Assembly (NCBI GenBank): GCA_010909725.1
Contig: JAACMV010000022.1
Location: 186,001 to 250,000 of the forward strand
DNA: 64,000 nucleotides
DNA from: Picochlorum sp. 'celeri'
Taxonomy: Eukaryota > Chlorophyta > Trebouxiophyceae
Reading direction: 5' to 3'
The notes under the pieces are model-generated. The model had not been told where the DNA came from. It worked only from the letters and a program-made list of their open reading frames with translations, and ran no database searches. The stretch's first letter is position 1. Every line of letters starts with the position of its first letter. Below, in pieces: positions 1-10,060 of the stretch. Position numbers and translations under genes: made by a program.

Positions 1-570
1 ACAGCAAACTCCCACAAGAGAGCAACTTGCCCACAGCCTTGGAGGCAAGGCATCAAAGGCAATCAACAAGAGGTCTGGGCATGGTACTTCTCATGCTGCA
101 AAGCTCGTATCGAGAGCTCTATCACAGAGAGGCTCGGCGACTCCCATGTCTCCAGCTGCTCGCCGACTCGCCGGGCATATAACCAAAAAGAGAGATACTG
201 ATGATGCTTTGAGGGCATCCTACTCTGCTGGTCACAAGAGGCGACGATAACCTCGCCTAGACGTGTCATGAAATTTATTTATTTATATCTAGTAACCAAA
301 TCGACGTCTCATGATGTATCTGTAGAAATTGCCTAGTTACACAACGATGAAGGGGCATGGTTTACAGCAAACACCGGGTATTGCGCCACAGAGGAGAGAA
401 GATATCGAATCCGGGGTAACAATGAAAAGTAAAGGTCCATTTGGGACCAGAAAGCGGCGGAATAGACGTTGTACGCTGCCACTCAATGTGTTGCTGGTGC
501 GGTTATCAACAACTTTCCAAGCTGACATGTACACGCAGATTTTCATCTTCTTTTTGCATTACAGGGAACT
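1..570 (+). repeat. Direct repeat copy 1 (570 bp, identical to 3488-4057)
   Basis: Bases 1-570 match 3488-4057 without a visible difference; the first mismatch is 571 (a) against 4058 (t). The true left end may lie upstream of the window. The segment holds the last 82 codons of ESS2, the 96-bp spacer, exon 1 and intron 1 of the glutaminyl cyclase gene, and six bases of its exon 2. The period is 3487 bp. The arrangement fits a tandem duplication whose novel joint is at 570/571, or a local assembly duplication. Confidence 0.95.
3..250 (+). pseudogene. 3' fragment of ESS2 (duplicate copy, cut by window edge)
   Basis: The reading frame from base 3 to the stop at 248-250 encodes the same 82 C-terminal residues as the intact ESS2 at 2625-3737, including the TPMSPAARRLAG element and the basic tail. 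The rest would lie upstream of the window. If the duplication is a true tandem one, this could be the end of a complete second ESS2 gene rather than a fragment; the window cannot decide. Confidence 0.8.
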
Positions 571-1332
571 ACTGCTCTCTCTCAGGGAGGCCTTGATTAT
601 GTGTATGTTCCATTGTTGGTGGATGATTTCGATGCATTTATGGAATCTCTACCGGATTCTGACTGGGTTGGACTTGGGGTAACCATCCCTCATAAAACAG
701 CTGCGTTGGCTGCTGCAGTGGAGGCAGATGATGTTGCACGGCAGATTGGTGCAGCCAATACTCTTGTACGCTGTGAGGATGGTGGATTTAAGGCATTCAA
801 CACTGATTGGCTCGCAGCAATATCGTCGATAGAAAATGCCATGGAGAAAACTTCTGGTGAGTCTCCATTGAAGGGCAAAAAGGTTGTTGTTCTTGGTGCT
901 GGAGGTGCTGGAAGAGCTCTTGCATTTGGAGCAGCCTCGCGAGGTGCCCATGTCGTTGTTGCGAATAGAACTGTAGATAAAGCATCAGATCTTGCTCGCC
1001 AACTTAGTCCCCCAGGAGAAGGCGTGTCCTTGGCAGATTTACAGAATGGAAAGGTCCAAGGGGATGTTTTGGTGAACACAACATCAGTAGGAATGCAGCC
1101 ACATGATGATCAGTCACCCTTGCCAGAGGGCGTTACCGCAACATTCTCGGTTGTATTTGATGCCGTGTATACGCCATTGCATACCAAGCTTTTGCAGCAT
1201 GCAGAGAAGGCTGGAGCAACAATAGTCACTGGAGAGAAAATGTTTGTAGGGCAGGCTGCTGAGCAATACCACTTATTCACTGGGGAACATCCTGACACAG
1301 AACTCATGACAAATATCGTTCTTGGAAAATGA
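347..1332 (+). CDS. Chimeric gene: glutaminyl cyclase exon 1 fused to shikimate dehydrogenase C-terminal part
   Basis: Shikimate dehydrogenase reduces 3-dehydroshikimate with NADPH in aromatic amino acid synthesis, in plastids of plants. Visible motifs are GVTIPHKTAAL (catalytic Lys), GAANTLV, FNTDW (catalytic Asp), the NADP loop VVLGAGGAGRA, ANRT, VNTTSVGM and MFVGQAAEQYHLFTG. The N-terminal substrate-binding part with its Ser-x-Ser motif is missing: the sequence starts abruptly at ALSQGGLDYVYVP just after base 570. Upstream lies the duplicated exon 1 of glutaminyl cyclase (ATG at 347, donor near 487 or 496, acceptor AG at 563-564). Splicing would join GGA ACT to ACT GCT in phase, so the fusion keeps one open frame. 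Enzyme activity is unlikely without the substrate-binding half. A complete copy may lie upstream of the window. It could also be an assembly joint. Confidence 0.7.
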
Positions 1333-1365
1333 CAACGTAACAATTTTTTAAATAACATTGAATAC

Positions 1366-2358
1366 CTATTTCGTTGCCCCTCCAGGCATTGACTGCAGAA
1401 TATCCAACAATGCTGCAGGATCATTCATGACTTGCGCAGCTATTTCTGACGCTTCATTTTTCTTTTCATCATCATTGACTATTTGAAGTTCTTCAGAAGC
1501 GCCGTTATTATTCTGAGGAGGCGGACCGTCTTCTTCTACTGCAGGCTGCTCAACATAACTCCCCGAGCTTGGGAGCACACTGAGAGCCCCCAAGGCAGCA
1601 TTGTACTTTCTATGTTCTTCCTGTACCAACACTTCCAAGTGATCGATGACAGCCTTCCGTGTGTCCATCTCATCCTTCAAAGCCTGTTGAAAATTCTGGA
1701 GAGCACCTACATCCTGGCCATGTGAATTGTCATACATATGCTCTGCCCGTGTGCGCTGTTGATGAGACGTTGCAGCCCGATCCATCTTTTCCATCAAAGT
1801 TTGAATATATGAAGGAATACTTGGCTGTGCCGTATTGCTCGCTCGAGGTACAGGGCGACTTTTCCCTTCTGCTTTTGCTGCAGTGACATACCTGTCCGCA
1901 TCTTCCACAAACCTCCGAAACTTTGAACTCTTACTTCCAAATACTTGCCGTTTTTCCCATACACTAATCATTCTATCAACAGATTTCTTCCCCGCATCAT
2001 CAGCTTTCTGAAGAAATGCAGCAACTGCTTTTGGCAACACTTTTAAAAACTCTTGCACATACTCTGGACCCTTTTTTCGACTGCACGCAAACACATAGCA
2101 TCATTACTACTCGTATCATGAATACATTTTTAATCATTCAAAATAATTGTACCTTGTTTGCAGCACATCATTCGCCAAGTACAACAGAGACAACTTTTTT
2201 TTCGTAGAGGACTTGGAAAAGTATGCTTCCCACCACATTACAACTTTGCTGGCTTCCGATCGCCACAAACATATCCAACTCGAAGTACTTTCAATTGATT
2301 CTTGGCTATTTGTCAGTTTGTCCATACGCTGAACGAAGGATCCTTCGTCACACGCCAT
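1366..2358 (-). CDS. CID-domain protein binding the RNA polymerase II C-terminal domain (RPRD1/Rtt103-like)
   Basis: Two exons (2358-2153 and 2080-1366) encode 306 residues. The N-terminal ~130 residues are a CID domain: LTNSQESIESTSSW, then KLSLLYLANDVLQ, then SRKKGPEYVQEFLKVLP across the intron. In this family the domain binds phosphorylated heptads of the Pol II tail and helps termination or dephosphorylation. A coiled coil follows (about residues 195-250), then an acidic stretch and the C-terminal QVMNDPAALLDILQSMPGG. The 72-nt intron has donor GTACAA and acceptor GTGCAG; splicing restores the conserved TSRKKGPEYV. The start is the first Met before the domain. It converges on the chimeric gene with 33 bp between stops. 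Confidence 0.85.
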
Positions 2359-2624
2359 GGCTCTTATTCGCCCCTCAACTCGTATGAAAACTCACTTGAT
2401 GATGATCAAAGCATGAGAATATTTTTTATTGATTTTTTTAGACCATCCAAGCGTTGAATAGGGGATGTATGGATTGCAAGACACGGTGACATAGACAGTT
2501 TCTGTGGAACATCGGTCGTGCATCCTTTTTGACCGGAAACGATCAATCTATCAGGAAAATTGGTCTCTTCAAGGGCGACTAGTAACGGTTGGTCTCACCA
2601 AATGGAAAGCTAACCAAGAAAATA

Positions 2625-3737
2625 ATGACTACACCGTCATATCAGGATGAGAAAGGAATCGTAGAACGAGAAGCGGGTACGGAGAGACAGCAACAGCAAA
2701 GTTCTCGCCATGCAGGAAGAAGGAGGGAGATTATTCTCGACGAGGACGACTGGATAGCTGCAATGGAAGGTATAATAGAACGAGATTTTTTTCCAGATTT
2801 AAAGACTCTCCGGGAACGCGTGGAGGGGCTCGAACGAGACACTCCAGGCGAAATACTATCATTCAGCCAAGAGAGAGGGGCAGCAGGTTCTTGGGAGCCA
2901 ACGCCATACGGACCCGACTCAACAGGAGGAGAGGCGTCGGAAAGGGCTCCCAAGTTGACACTAGATCAGTTTCTGTCGCGATACACGTCCGAAGATAACG
3001 CGAGTTTCCGTGACATACTGGATAGGTCCAACGCTGTGCGAAGGGAAAAGTTCAAGCATCTTTTAAAGCCTCCCAACCCATGCAATCAGAAGAAGATTAC
3101 TGAGCGGTTGACTGATGGATATGGGACGACAGGTCAGGGAGAGGATAAAATGATTGGGTGGAAGTATAAACCTGTGAACATGTTGATGTATGATGGCTCA
3201 AGCAGGAAGAGTTTGCCATATTCTTCGAGTGAAAAGCCACGTAAAGTACAGAATGGGGTCAATCACAAGGCTACACATGCACACGTGGATACATCCGGGG
3301 GTATTGTGTATGGTTCTCGTGAGGGTGGCACTAGCACATCACGAGCAGATGCAACACCTCGGGAGTACAGCATCATGGCAACACCGGTCATCGAGCCTGG
3401 AGTTGATGCAACGCCTCTTATGACATGGGGTAAAATAGATGCGACTCCTCAGAGGCTCGACCATGACAATGTTTCAGGATTTAAAGTACAGCAAACTCCC
3501 ACAAGAGAGCAACTTGCCCACAGCCTTGGAGGCAAGGCATCAAAGGCAATCAACAAGAGGTCTGGGCATGGTACTTCTCATGCTGCAAAGCTCGTATCGA
3601 GAGCTCTATCACAGAGAGGCTCGGCGACTCCCATGTCTCCAGCTGCTCGCCGACTCGCCGGGCATATAACCAAAAAGAGAGATACTGATGATGCTTTGAG
3701 GGCATCCTACTCTGCTGGTCACAAGAGGCGACGATAA
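2625..3737 (+). CDS. ESS2: ESS2/DGCR14-family spliceosome-associated protein
   Basis: A single exon of 370 codons. ESS2 (DGCR14, fission yeast Bis1) is a nuclear protein of the spliceosomal C complex that helps select suboptimal splice sites. Family hallmarks are in order: ILDEDDWIAAMEGIIERDFF near residue 40, LTLDQFLSRYTSEDNASF near 115, a central GWKYKPVNMLMY, the ATPVIEPGVDATPLMTWGKI block near 250, and the C-terminal TPMSPAARRLAG with a basic tail. I chose the ATG at 2625; the frame is open a little upstream but has no ATG. The last 82 codons are duplicated at the window start. It is followed by glutaminyl cyclase on the same strand after 96 bp. Confidence 0.9.
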   Translation: MTTPSYQDEKGIVEREAGTERQQQQSSRHAGRRREIILDEDDWIAAMEGIIERDFFPDLKTLRERVEGLERDTPGEILSFSQERGAAGSWEPTPYGPDSTGGEASERAPKLTLDQFLSRYTSEDNASFRDILDRSNAVRREKFKHLLKPPNPCNQKKITERLTDGYGTTGQGEDKMIGWKYKPVNMLMYDGSSRKSLPYSSSEKPRKVQNGVNHKATHAHVDTSGGIVYGSREGGTSTSRADATPREYSIMATPVIEPGVDATPLMTWGKIDATPQRLDHDNVSGFKVQQTPTREQLAHSLGGKASKAINKRSGHGTSHAAKLVSRALSQRGSATPMSPAARRLAGHITKKRDTDDALRASYSAGHKRRR

Positions 3738-4057
3738 CCTCGCCTAGACGTGTCATGAAATTTATTTATTTATATCTAGTAACCAAATCGACGTCTCATG
3801 ATGTATCTGTAGAAATTGCCTAGTTACACAACGATGAAGGGGCATGGTTTACAGCAAACACCGGGTATTGCGCCACAGAGGAGAGAAGATATCGAATCCG
3901 GGGTAACAATGAAAAGTAAAGGTCCATTTGGGACCAGAAAGCGGCGGAATAGACGTTGTACGCTGCCACTCAATGTGTTGCTGGTGCGGTTATCAACAAC
4001 TTTCCAAGCTGACATGTACACGCAGATTTTCATCTTCTTTTTGCATTACAGGGAACT
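3488..4057 (+). repeat. Direct repeat copy 2 (570 bp)
   Basis: This is the second copy of the repeat seen at 1-570. Here it sits inside two intact genes, ESS2 and glutaminyl cyclase, so this is the native context. The copy ends six bases after the intron 1 acceptor of the cyclase gene. Confidence 0.95.
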
Positions 4058-5131
4058 TTAGGAGTATTTATATTCTTTGTGGTAATTGGGAGCATGAAAA
4101 AATCGAGGGAGAATGGTCTTGGTGGGGGAAGAGCAAAGGTTGACACTGGTCAGCCAACATTGTTCACATATAGAATTGTAGAAGAATACGACCACGACCC
4201 AGATGCTTTTACTCAGGGTTTTGAGATTCTTAAACGATGTGATAGGTCGGGTAAGGAGTGCAAAACATCATTTATTGAGTCTACAGGATTGAATCGCAAG
4301 TCTACTGTGCGCGAGGTTGATATTGAGACTGGGGAGGTGGTGAGATCGAAGCAGCTTGCAGGAGAAGATTTTGGAGAAGGGATTACTCGATTAGGAGATA
4401 CGTTGTATCAATTGACATGGCAATCGCCCAAAATATTGGAATATGATGTTGATAATTTTGATAATCAGAAGATGCGCAAGGTATGTCTACGTACAAACAC
4501 ATGTGTGTGTCCAACACAATTGCAGATTGATTGACATCTTCTCACAACCTGTAGACATCGTTGAAAGATGGATGGGGTATCACGAATGATGGGACGAGTC
4601 TGATCATTGGGGACTCGTCGCACGTGTTGTATTTTGTGAACCCGTCAACAATGAAGACGGAGCGTAGCATTCCAGTGACAGGTATGTGCATGCATGCATG
4701 CATTCAAAAAGATTGCGACAAGACTGTATCTGATGAATGTGTATGTAGATGATGGTGCTTCTGTGACATGGCTTAATGAATTAGAATGGGTAGATGGGCT
4801 TATTTATGCAAACATCTGGCAGCGAGAGTGCATTGCTCAGATAGAACCAACAACTGGGAATGTTGTTGGGTGGGTGGATTTGTCAGGTATAACACATAAA
4901 CTCATGGGCGATATGCGCGCGGCAGGAAATGGAGGACATCATATCGATGTTCTGAATGGAATAGCCTGGGATGACGGGGAAGGCAAACTGTACATCACCG
5001 GCAAGCTGTGGCCCAAGGTGTACCAGATTGAGCTCAGACCAATGTATGTCGACTCGAAATCAATAGATGTGAAAAAGATGACTGCACAAGTGCGGGAACG
5101 CTGTATTCTTCCACCAGGAACAACTCTATGA
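3834..5131 (+). CDS. Glutaminyl-peptide cyclotransferase (plant/bacterial-type QC)
   Basis: The enzyme cyclises N-terminal glutamine to pyroglutamate on secreted proteins; plant members sit in the ER or Golgi. Four exons: 3834-3974 (or 3983), 4052-4480, 4555-4681, 4749-5131, about 359 residues. After a basic cytosolic N-terminus, exon 2 opens with the hydrophobic anchor TLGVFIFFVVIGS. Beta-propeller motifs follow: HDPDAFTQGFEI, STGLNRKSTVREVD, LTWQSPKILEYD, KDGWGITNDG, LNELEWVDGLIYANIWQREC and NGIAWDDGEGKLYITGKLWP, all typical of the glutamine cyclotransferase family. The intron 1 donor is uncertain (GTGTTG or GTGCGG, both phase 0). An ATG at 3909 is an alternative start. It ends 15 bp from the convergent neighbour. 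Confidence 0.88.
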
Positions 5132-5146
5132 TTAAGTATTACAATG

Positions 5147-6445
5147 TTACGTATATTTTTTGCGCACCAGATCCCGCAGTTGCCGCATTCTTTCAATAAC
5201 TTCAGGATTCATAAGAGATGATGCCTGGCTCATCATGGTTGCCGTGCTTGTCTTCGATGTATCATACACGGTCAAAATATTCTCAATTGTATTCAACAGT
5301 GCATCTGGCGTTGTATGCAAATAGTCCTCACTTGTCGTCGACAAATCTGCGCCAGGTTGAAATGCTTGCTCGAGCAGTGACATGCGCTCAGACTCGCTAT
5401 CAACAGAGAGCAGAAACTTTAGTATTCGAGCCTCTGGTGGAGCCTGAGACGCAAACTTTTCCTTTGCTTTGAAATACAAGTGTGCCATAATGTCTTTCAC
5501 CTCTTCTTTGGTTATATCAGTCTCTTTCACGCCCGAATACGCCTTGGCCATTGTCAAGAGCAATGCTGGGTCCAGTTTCCCCGATGCTGCCAAACTATCC
5601 AATTTGGCCTCGGCAGTTTCCATAGAATCAGACTGCAAAAGCTCTGCAAAACTCTGACTTGCAGCGTCCAGTGCGCGCTCATCAGACACAACCTTATCGT
5701 ACGCATCCACCAAAACTGCCAACTGTGTCCCCAGGGCCGCAAGCGCCTCAGCCTCTGCAGACATGCCTTCATCCTGAGGGCCATCATCATCCTTCCTTGA
5801 ATTCTTATGCAGCGCTTGCGCTGCACGGATTCTAAGTTCAATATATTCGAAAAAATCAGCACCCATGGAAGCTCTATACCGCGCCACGAGAGATTCCCAG
5901 TCCATGGAAGAACTCTGTCTAAACTGGTCCAACAAATCCTTCTGCTCTGCCAACATATCACTCACAGACACAAGCCGCCGCAAAAAGCGCCTCAGCTCCA
6001 ACTGCTCATCAGGATCATCAGATTTACTTGCTGCAATATCTTCGATCCGATCAAACACACCTGATGCTAAACTAGGCCATTGTACACTGTACACAATCAA
6101 TTTCTTCCACTCCTCTGGCTTCTTGGCCCGAAACACCTCTATTAATTTATCGTAAATGATGGTATTATTCTCTCGAGCCTCTGCCTTTAACGACTTTTTC
6201 CTTGATGATGCATATGTGTTATTGTCATCACCATCAGCAACAGCATCAGACTCGCGTCCCTGAGGCGCACTGTCGCCCGAGTCCCCAGCACAGCAAACAC
6301 CAAAAGGCAGACGCCGTGTGTTCAGTCTATGTTCCATACAATACTCTCGCACAGAAATACACGGCTTCAAAGTTATATTTCTAGCAGAATGGACTGTAGA
6401 TCGCCGCGATGGCGTGAATGAAGCACAAGAAGAAAAATGTTGCAT
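5147..6445 (-). CDS. Plastid-targeted protein of unknown function (resembles Arabidopsis At4g37920)
   Basis: A single exon of 432 residues. The N-terminus is Ser/Arg-rich with few acids, like a chloroplast transit peptide, up to about residue 55. The body is mostly helical. Segments such as AMAKAYSGVKETDITKEEV, DIMAHLYFKAKEKF, ARILKFLLSVDSESE, EDYLHTTPDALLNTIEN and SLMNPEVIERMRQLRDLV recall a conserved plant chloroplast family of unknown function of which At4g37920 is a member; this is from memory. No catalytic motif is visible. The start is the first ATG and gives a plausible transit peptide. Confidence 0.6.
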   Translation of the reverse strand: MQHFSSCASFTPSRRSTVHSARNITLKPCISVREYCMEHRLNTRRLPFGVCCAGDSGDSAPQGRESDAVADGDDNNTYASSRKKSLKAEARENNTIIYDKLIEVFRAKKPEEWKKLIVYSVQWPSLASGVFDRIEDIAASKSDDPDEQLELRRFLRRLVSVSDMLAEQKDLLDQFRQSSSMDWESLVARYRASMGADFFEYIELRIRAAQALHKNSRKDDDGPQDEGMSAEAEALAALGTQLAVLVDAYDKVVSDERALDAASQSFAELLQSDSMETAEAKLDSLAASGKLDPALLLTMAKAYSGVKETDITKEEVKDIMAHLYFKAKEKFASQAPPEARILKFLLSVDSESERMSLLEQAFQPGADLSTTSEDYLHTTPDALLNTIENILTVYDTSKTSTATMMSQASSLMNPEVIERMRQLRDLVRKKYT

Positions 6446-7010
6446 GACCTTGTTGTTTAAATAAGTGATGCCCTCTTCTCAATAACAGCCCCAACGCATA
6501 CAATTACTACCTCTTTCTGATATTATTTTTGTGAATATAGTAGTACATGAACGCTTCACTGTCGAATGGATGAGGTTCCCACCCATCCCAAGGCTCCTAG
6601 AATAAGAAATACAGAAACTTCTGTTTACACTTGCCACGTTTCTGTATTATTATTCATCAAGTTGTAGAAAACAAAGGGCAGAACAAAGATCCAGAACTGA
6701 GGCAAATTCACTAACATCTACAGTTTATATAGAAAATTTGCAAGCCTGCTTGACAGGTTGAGGTGATACTATAATGGTAGTCATAAGCAAGCATGGGTCT
6801 CTCTCTCCTGAACAGAAGGACTACCAAAAAAACAAGGGATACACATCCATCATGGAATTAAAAATTCCTGGATATGGGGAAATGACGACACCAGAGATCC
6901 TTCGTCCAACGTGTGGGTATACAGGCCAACACACAACCCCTCTGTGAGATGAAGAGAGTCTGCCATCTTGCTCCTCTCAGTACCTCCATCTCGTTTCACT
7001 AGTCAAAGTA
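6446..7010. other. Intergenic, no gene recognised
   Basis: The 565 bp separate the 5' end of the plastid protein gene and the 3' end of the next minus-strand gene. I see no ORF with coding character, no tRNA-like arms and no U1-U6 snRNA core sequences. It should hold the promoter of the plastid protein gene and the 3' UTR of its neighbour. Confidence 0.5.
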
Positions 7011-7817
7011 CTACGGCATCCTCGTGTGCAAAGTGATCATCTGCTCATTCTCATAATCAGTTATCCGGGTTCCTGGCAGGCGCCCGTGGGGATTCCAGAG
7101 CAGGGTCAATGTGATTGGCTTGTCGCCAAACATGAACTCCTTCTGGGTAAAAGGCTCCACTTTGTCAACCTTGAGCAACGCAATGTGATGGGTACTTAGG
7201 ATAGTGCGATGTCCTTTCTGACGAATTATCGGAGAAACTTCAATGACAGGGAGGTCCAATTGCTGTAAGGCCAGCATGGTGTCATCTTCATCCAAAGGTT
7301 CTCCATCATCTGCTTCTGCGTAGACCATAAACTCATGCGTACGAACACGAGTCTTCCAAATGATTTGGACTTCCTTTGATTCCGCAACGGGCCATTCTGG
7401 AACATCCAAGGTAAACGTATCATTCGGTGCCATCGCATCCATGACAGGCAGATAACGTTCCCTGACGCAAAACTCAGCCATGAGGATTGCTGCGTGATAC
7501 AACTTCTTCTTCTTCTTCTGCGAGCCGGGTTCCGGAATCTCTTTCATGGAATACCTTGGATATCGATGCGTATACATCGCTTTCTGGTCTCCCAATGCTT
7601 CCAGCTGGTCATAGAGGTAGGTCTCGACCGCAGCACTGAATTCGTCACGGAGGTCCATCATGACCAGGTTGAGGTCGGGATGGGTCTCCCATAAATCAAG
7701 GGGATTGGGAACTTCAATTTGAACTTCAAAAGGAACAAGTTTTCCGTCGGGTTGAGTTGGGTCTGTAGGTTTGAACGCGGCAACTTGTTTAAGAACATGC
7801 TCCGAAATCTGAATCAT
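7011..7817 (-). CDS. Hypothetical protein, 268 aa
   Basis: I do not recognise this protein. It is a single exon from the ATG at 7815-7817. The sequence is soluble, without signal peptide or membrane segment, and has a mixed alpha/beta character. Features include VPFEVQIEVPNPLDLWE near residue 28, a lysine run (QKKKKKLYHAA) near 100, an acidic ADDGEPLDEDD near 170, and TILSTHHIALLKVDKVEPF near 205 followed by ITLTLLWNPHGRLPGTRITD. The even amino acid use and the clean frame support a real gene. It is divergent from the BFR1-like gene, with 287 bp between the starts. Confidence 0.65.
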   Translation of the reverse strand: MIQISEHVLKQVAAFKPTDPTQPDGKLVPFEVQIEVPNPLDLWETHPDLNLVMMDLRDEFSAAVETYLYDQLEALGDQKAMYTHRYPRYSMKEIPEPGSQKKKKKLYHAAILMAEFCVRERYLPVMDAMAPNDTFTLDVPEWPVAESKEVQIIWKTRVRTHEFMVYAEADDGEPLDEDDTMLALQQLDLPVIEVSPIIRQKGHRTILSTHHIALLKVDKVEPFTQKEFMFGDKPITLTLLWNPHGRLPGTRITDYENEQMITLHTRMP

Positions 7818-8104
7818 CTTGATTTGAGTCTCTCACTGATCCCCTAGCATGCTTGGTTGGATGCTGCTTGATGTTTATCTCAAAAAAAATACACGGGTTT
7901 TGAGAGTATTACGGTATATTCGCACCTAGTGACACATGGGTCGTCTTCCTTCCCTTTAAAAAAAAAGATGGAAAAGTTCCGTATATAGATACAAAATATC
8001 GTTCAGACTGTGCTCACCATCAACCTTGAACTGAGCCACAATGAGTATCCAATTCTATCAGAATCAGAAAGTATTACACCCACCAAATAACGACACAGGC
8101 AATA

Positions 8105-10022
8105 ATGACGTCTGGACCTGAAGAAGTTGCAACTGCCGACGCCAATCAGAACGGTCAGGTCGAGGAGGGTATTCCCCCTACAGGAAGAGTTAAACGCCCT
8201 GTGAGACCAGATGATGCCGCTCAAAAGGCAAAGATTGAAGAACTTCAGTCCATCAGTACGTATATGTGGCGCTGATCGCATGTTTCTGAAATCTCGGATG
8301 AGATACCGGCTGCGGGGGTGTTGTGCCATATTCTCGGTCGATGCTCCTATTTTTGACAATATTTCAGTAGAATCACGCATCAATCATCGCGCATTTGGTG
8401 GTTTTTAGTCATCTGCCGTGTGTTGATCTCAACCTGGATTCGACGACAACGTGACTGATACGGGCATGATGTACATGTGCAGTTAATGAAAATAAGAAGA
8501 GATCTGAGGAGATCAAGGCGATTCTGGAGAGACGCCGTGGAAGTGGAGGTTCTGCTGCTATGCAGGAGATCAGGACAAAGCTGAATGATAGCAGGGAAAA
8601 GTTTAAAGATCTCGTGGTATGTTTTGGTGAAGATCCATTGCATTGTGTGTGTGTGTGTCCTACTATATACAATGTTTGTATTCTGTGCAGAAACAAAAGC
8701 AAGCGCTTCGCAGTCAATTTGAGAATGCAACCAAGATGAGGGATGCTGCGCGTGATGCCACTCGTGAACTCAAGTCAATGATCCGTTTCAAGAATGAAGA
8801 AGAGATTGATGAGGAGATTTCGAAACTTGAAGATGAGATTCAGCACAGTTCTTTGAGTTTGAATGAGGAGAAGAGAGTTGTGGATGACATTCGTCAGTTG
8901 AAGAACAGCAAGTCAATTGTATCTGAATTCAGCGCCAAGATGGAACAGTTGTCCGCAGATGAGACCACATGCAAGGAGATTAACAATGCTATCAAGTCTA
9001 TTGATGTGGAAATCACCAAAGTGCGACAGGAGGAGGATGAACTCAGAGCTGCCATGAATGCAGAGAGGAAGAAGGAGGAAGCTTCTGGAAATGATAATCA
9101 GAGCTTGTGGAGTGAAAAGGAGAAATGCAAGGACGCATGTAAGGACGCCTACGAAAAGATTAAAGACTTGAGGGCTGCTTTTGATCAAGAGTGGCAGGAT
9201 TTCAAGGCAAAGGACAAGGTATGGAGGGCTCAGCAGGCAGCTGAGAAGGCCAGAAAGCGTGAGGAGTACCTCAAGGAAAAGGCTGCAAGGGAGGCTGAGC
9301 GTGCAGCCAGAGAAGCAGAGATGAGACCAGATCCTTTCACCGAGGAAATAATCATGTGTGACCAGCTTGCCGTGTATCTGGGTAAATTTACAGACGGCGG
9401 ATCCAAGAATGCCTCTGACTCATCTGGAGCCAATGCCACAGAGCCAGCAGCCTTGGACGGCATGAAGGTCCTGAAGAAGGAGGGAGAAGATCCTGATGCA
9501 TGGATGATGGGTACTGGAAAGAAGAAGGGAAAAGGAAAGAAGTCGGGAGCAAAACCAGTGTCGTCTGAAAAGCTTATTCACTCTGTTGATATCCTCAGTG
9601 CATTTGCATCTCTCAAGGTGTCTGTACCAATCACCAAGAATGATGTGCCAGATATCCTCAAGCAGGTGAATGAAAAGAGGGAATCGTTCGTTCAAAAGCA
9701 AGCAGCAGCAAAGGAAGGAAAAGACGTGAGCAACAATGCAGAGGAGCCTGAAGAGTCGACTGCAAGTGGCAGCACCAGTGGCAAGAAGGCTCCAAAGAAG
9801 AAGACCATGGCGCCTCCCAAGTTAGATGACGAAAGTTCTTGGCCATCCATGGGTGCCCAACCCACTCCAGTTGAAGCTACCAACGAAGCAGCAGCAGCAG
9901 AAGAAGAAGAGTTAGAAGAAGGCGAAGTCGTACCAACTCCAAAAACTGGCAATATTGCCGTGTCCCTTACAGTTGCAGCAGACTCGCCAGACCCAGTCTC
10001 AGTGTCCATCTCACACGAGTAA
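8105..10022 (+). CDS. BFR1-like coiled-coil RNA-associated protein
   Basis: Three exons (8105-8255, 8483-8616, 8691-10022) encode 538 residues. Yeast Bfr1 is a cytoplasmic polysome- and ER-associated mRNA-binding protein. The family signature is FKNEEEIDEEISKLEDEI followed by LNEEKRVVDDIRQLKNSK, near residues 120-165, and later the DPFTEEIIMCDQLAVYL block near 335. Long charged coiled coils flank these, with an Arg/Glu/Ala-rich KAAREAERAAREAE stretch. The C-terminal third is low-complexity (Lys-rich, then acidic). Both introns have TGTGCAG acceptors; intron 1 has donor GTACGT, intron 2 GTATGT and a GT microsatellite. Exact orthology is uncertain; plant proton-pump interactors share this architecture. 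Confidence 0.72.
8644..8658 (+). repeat. (GT)n microsatellite in intron 2 of the BFR1-like gene
   Basis: A short run of GT dinucleotides lies about 30 bp upstream of the intron acceptor. No function is implied. Confidence 0.8.
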
Positions 10023-10060
10023 ACGTCGATATCGTTGAACATTTTTGTAAAAGAAAGAAA

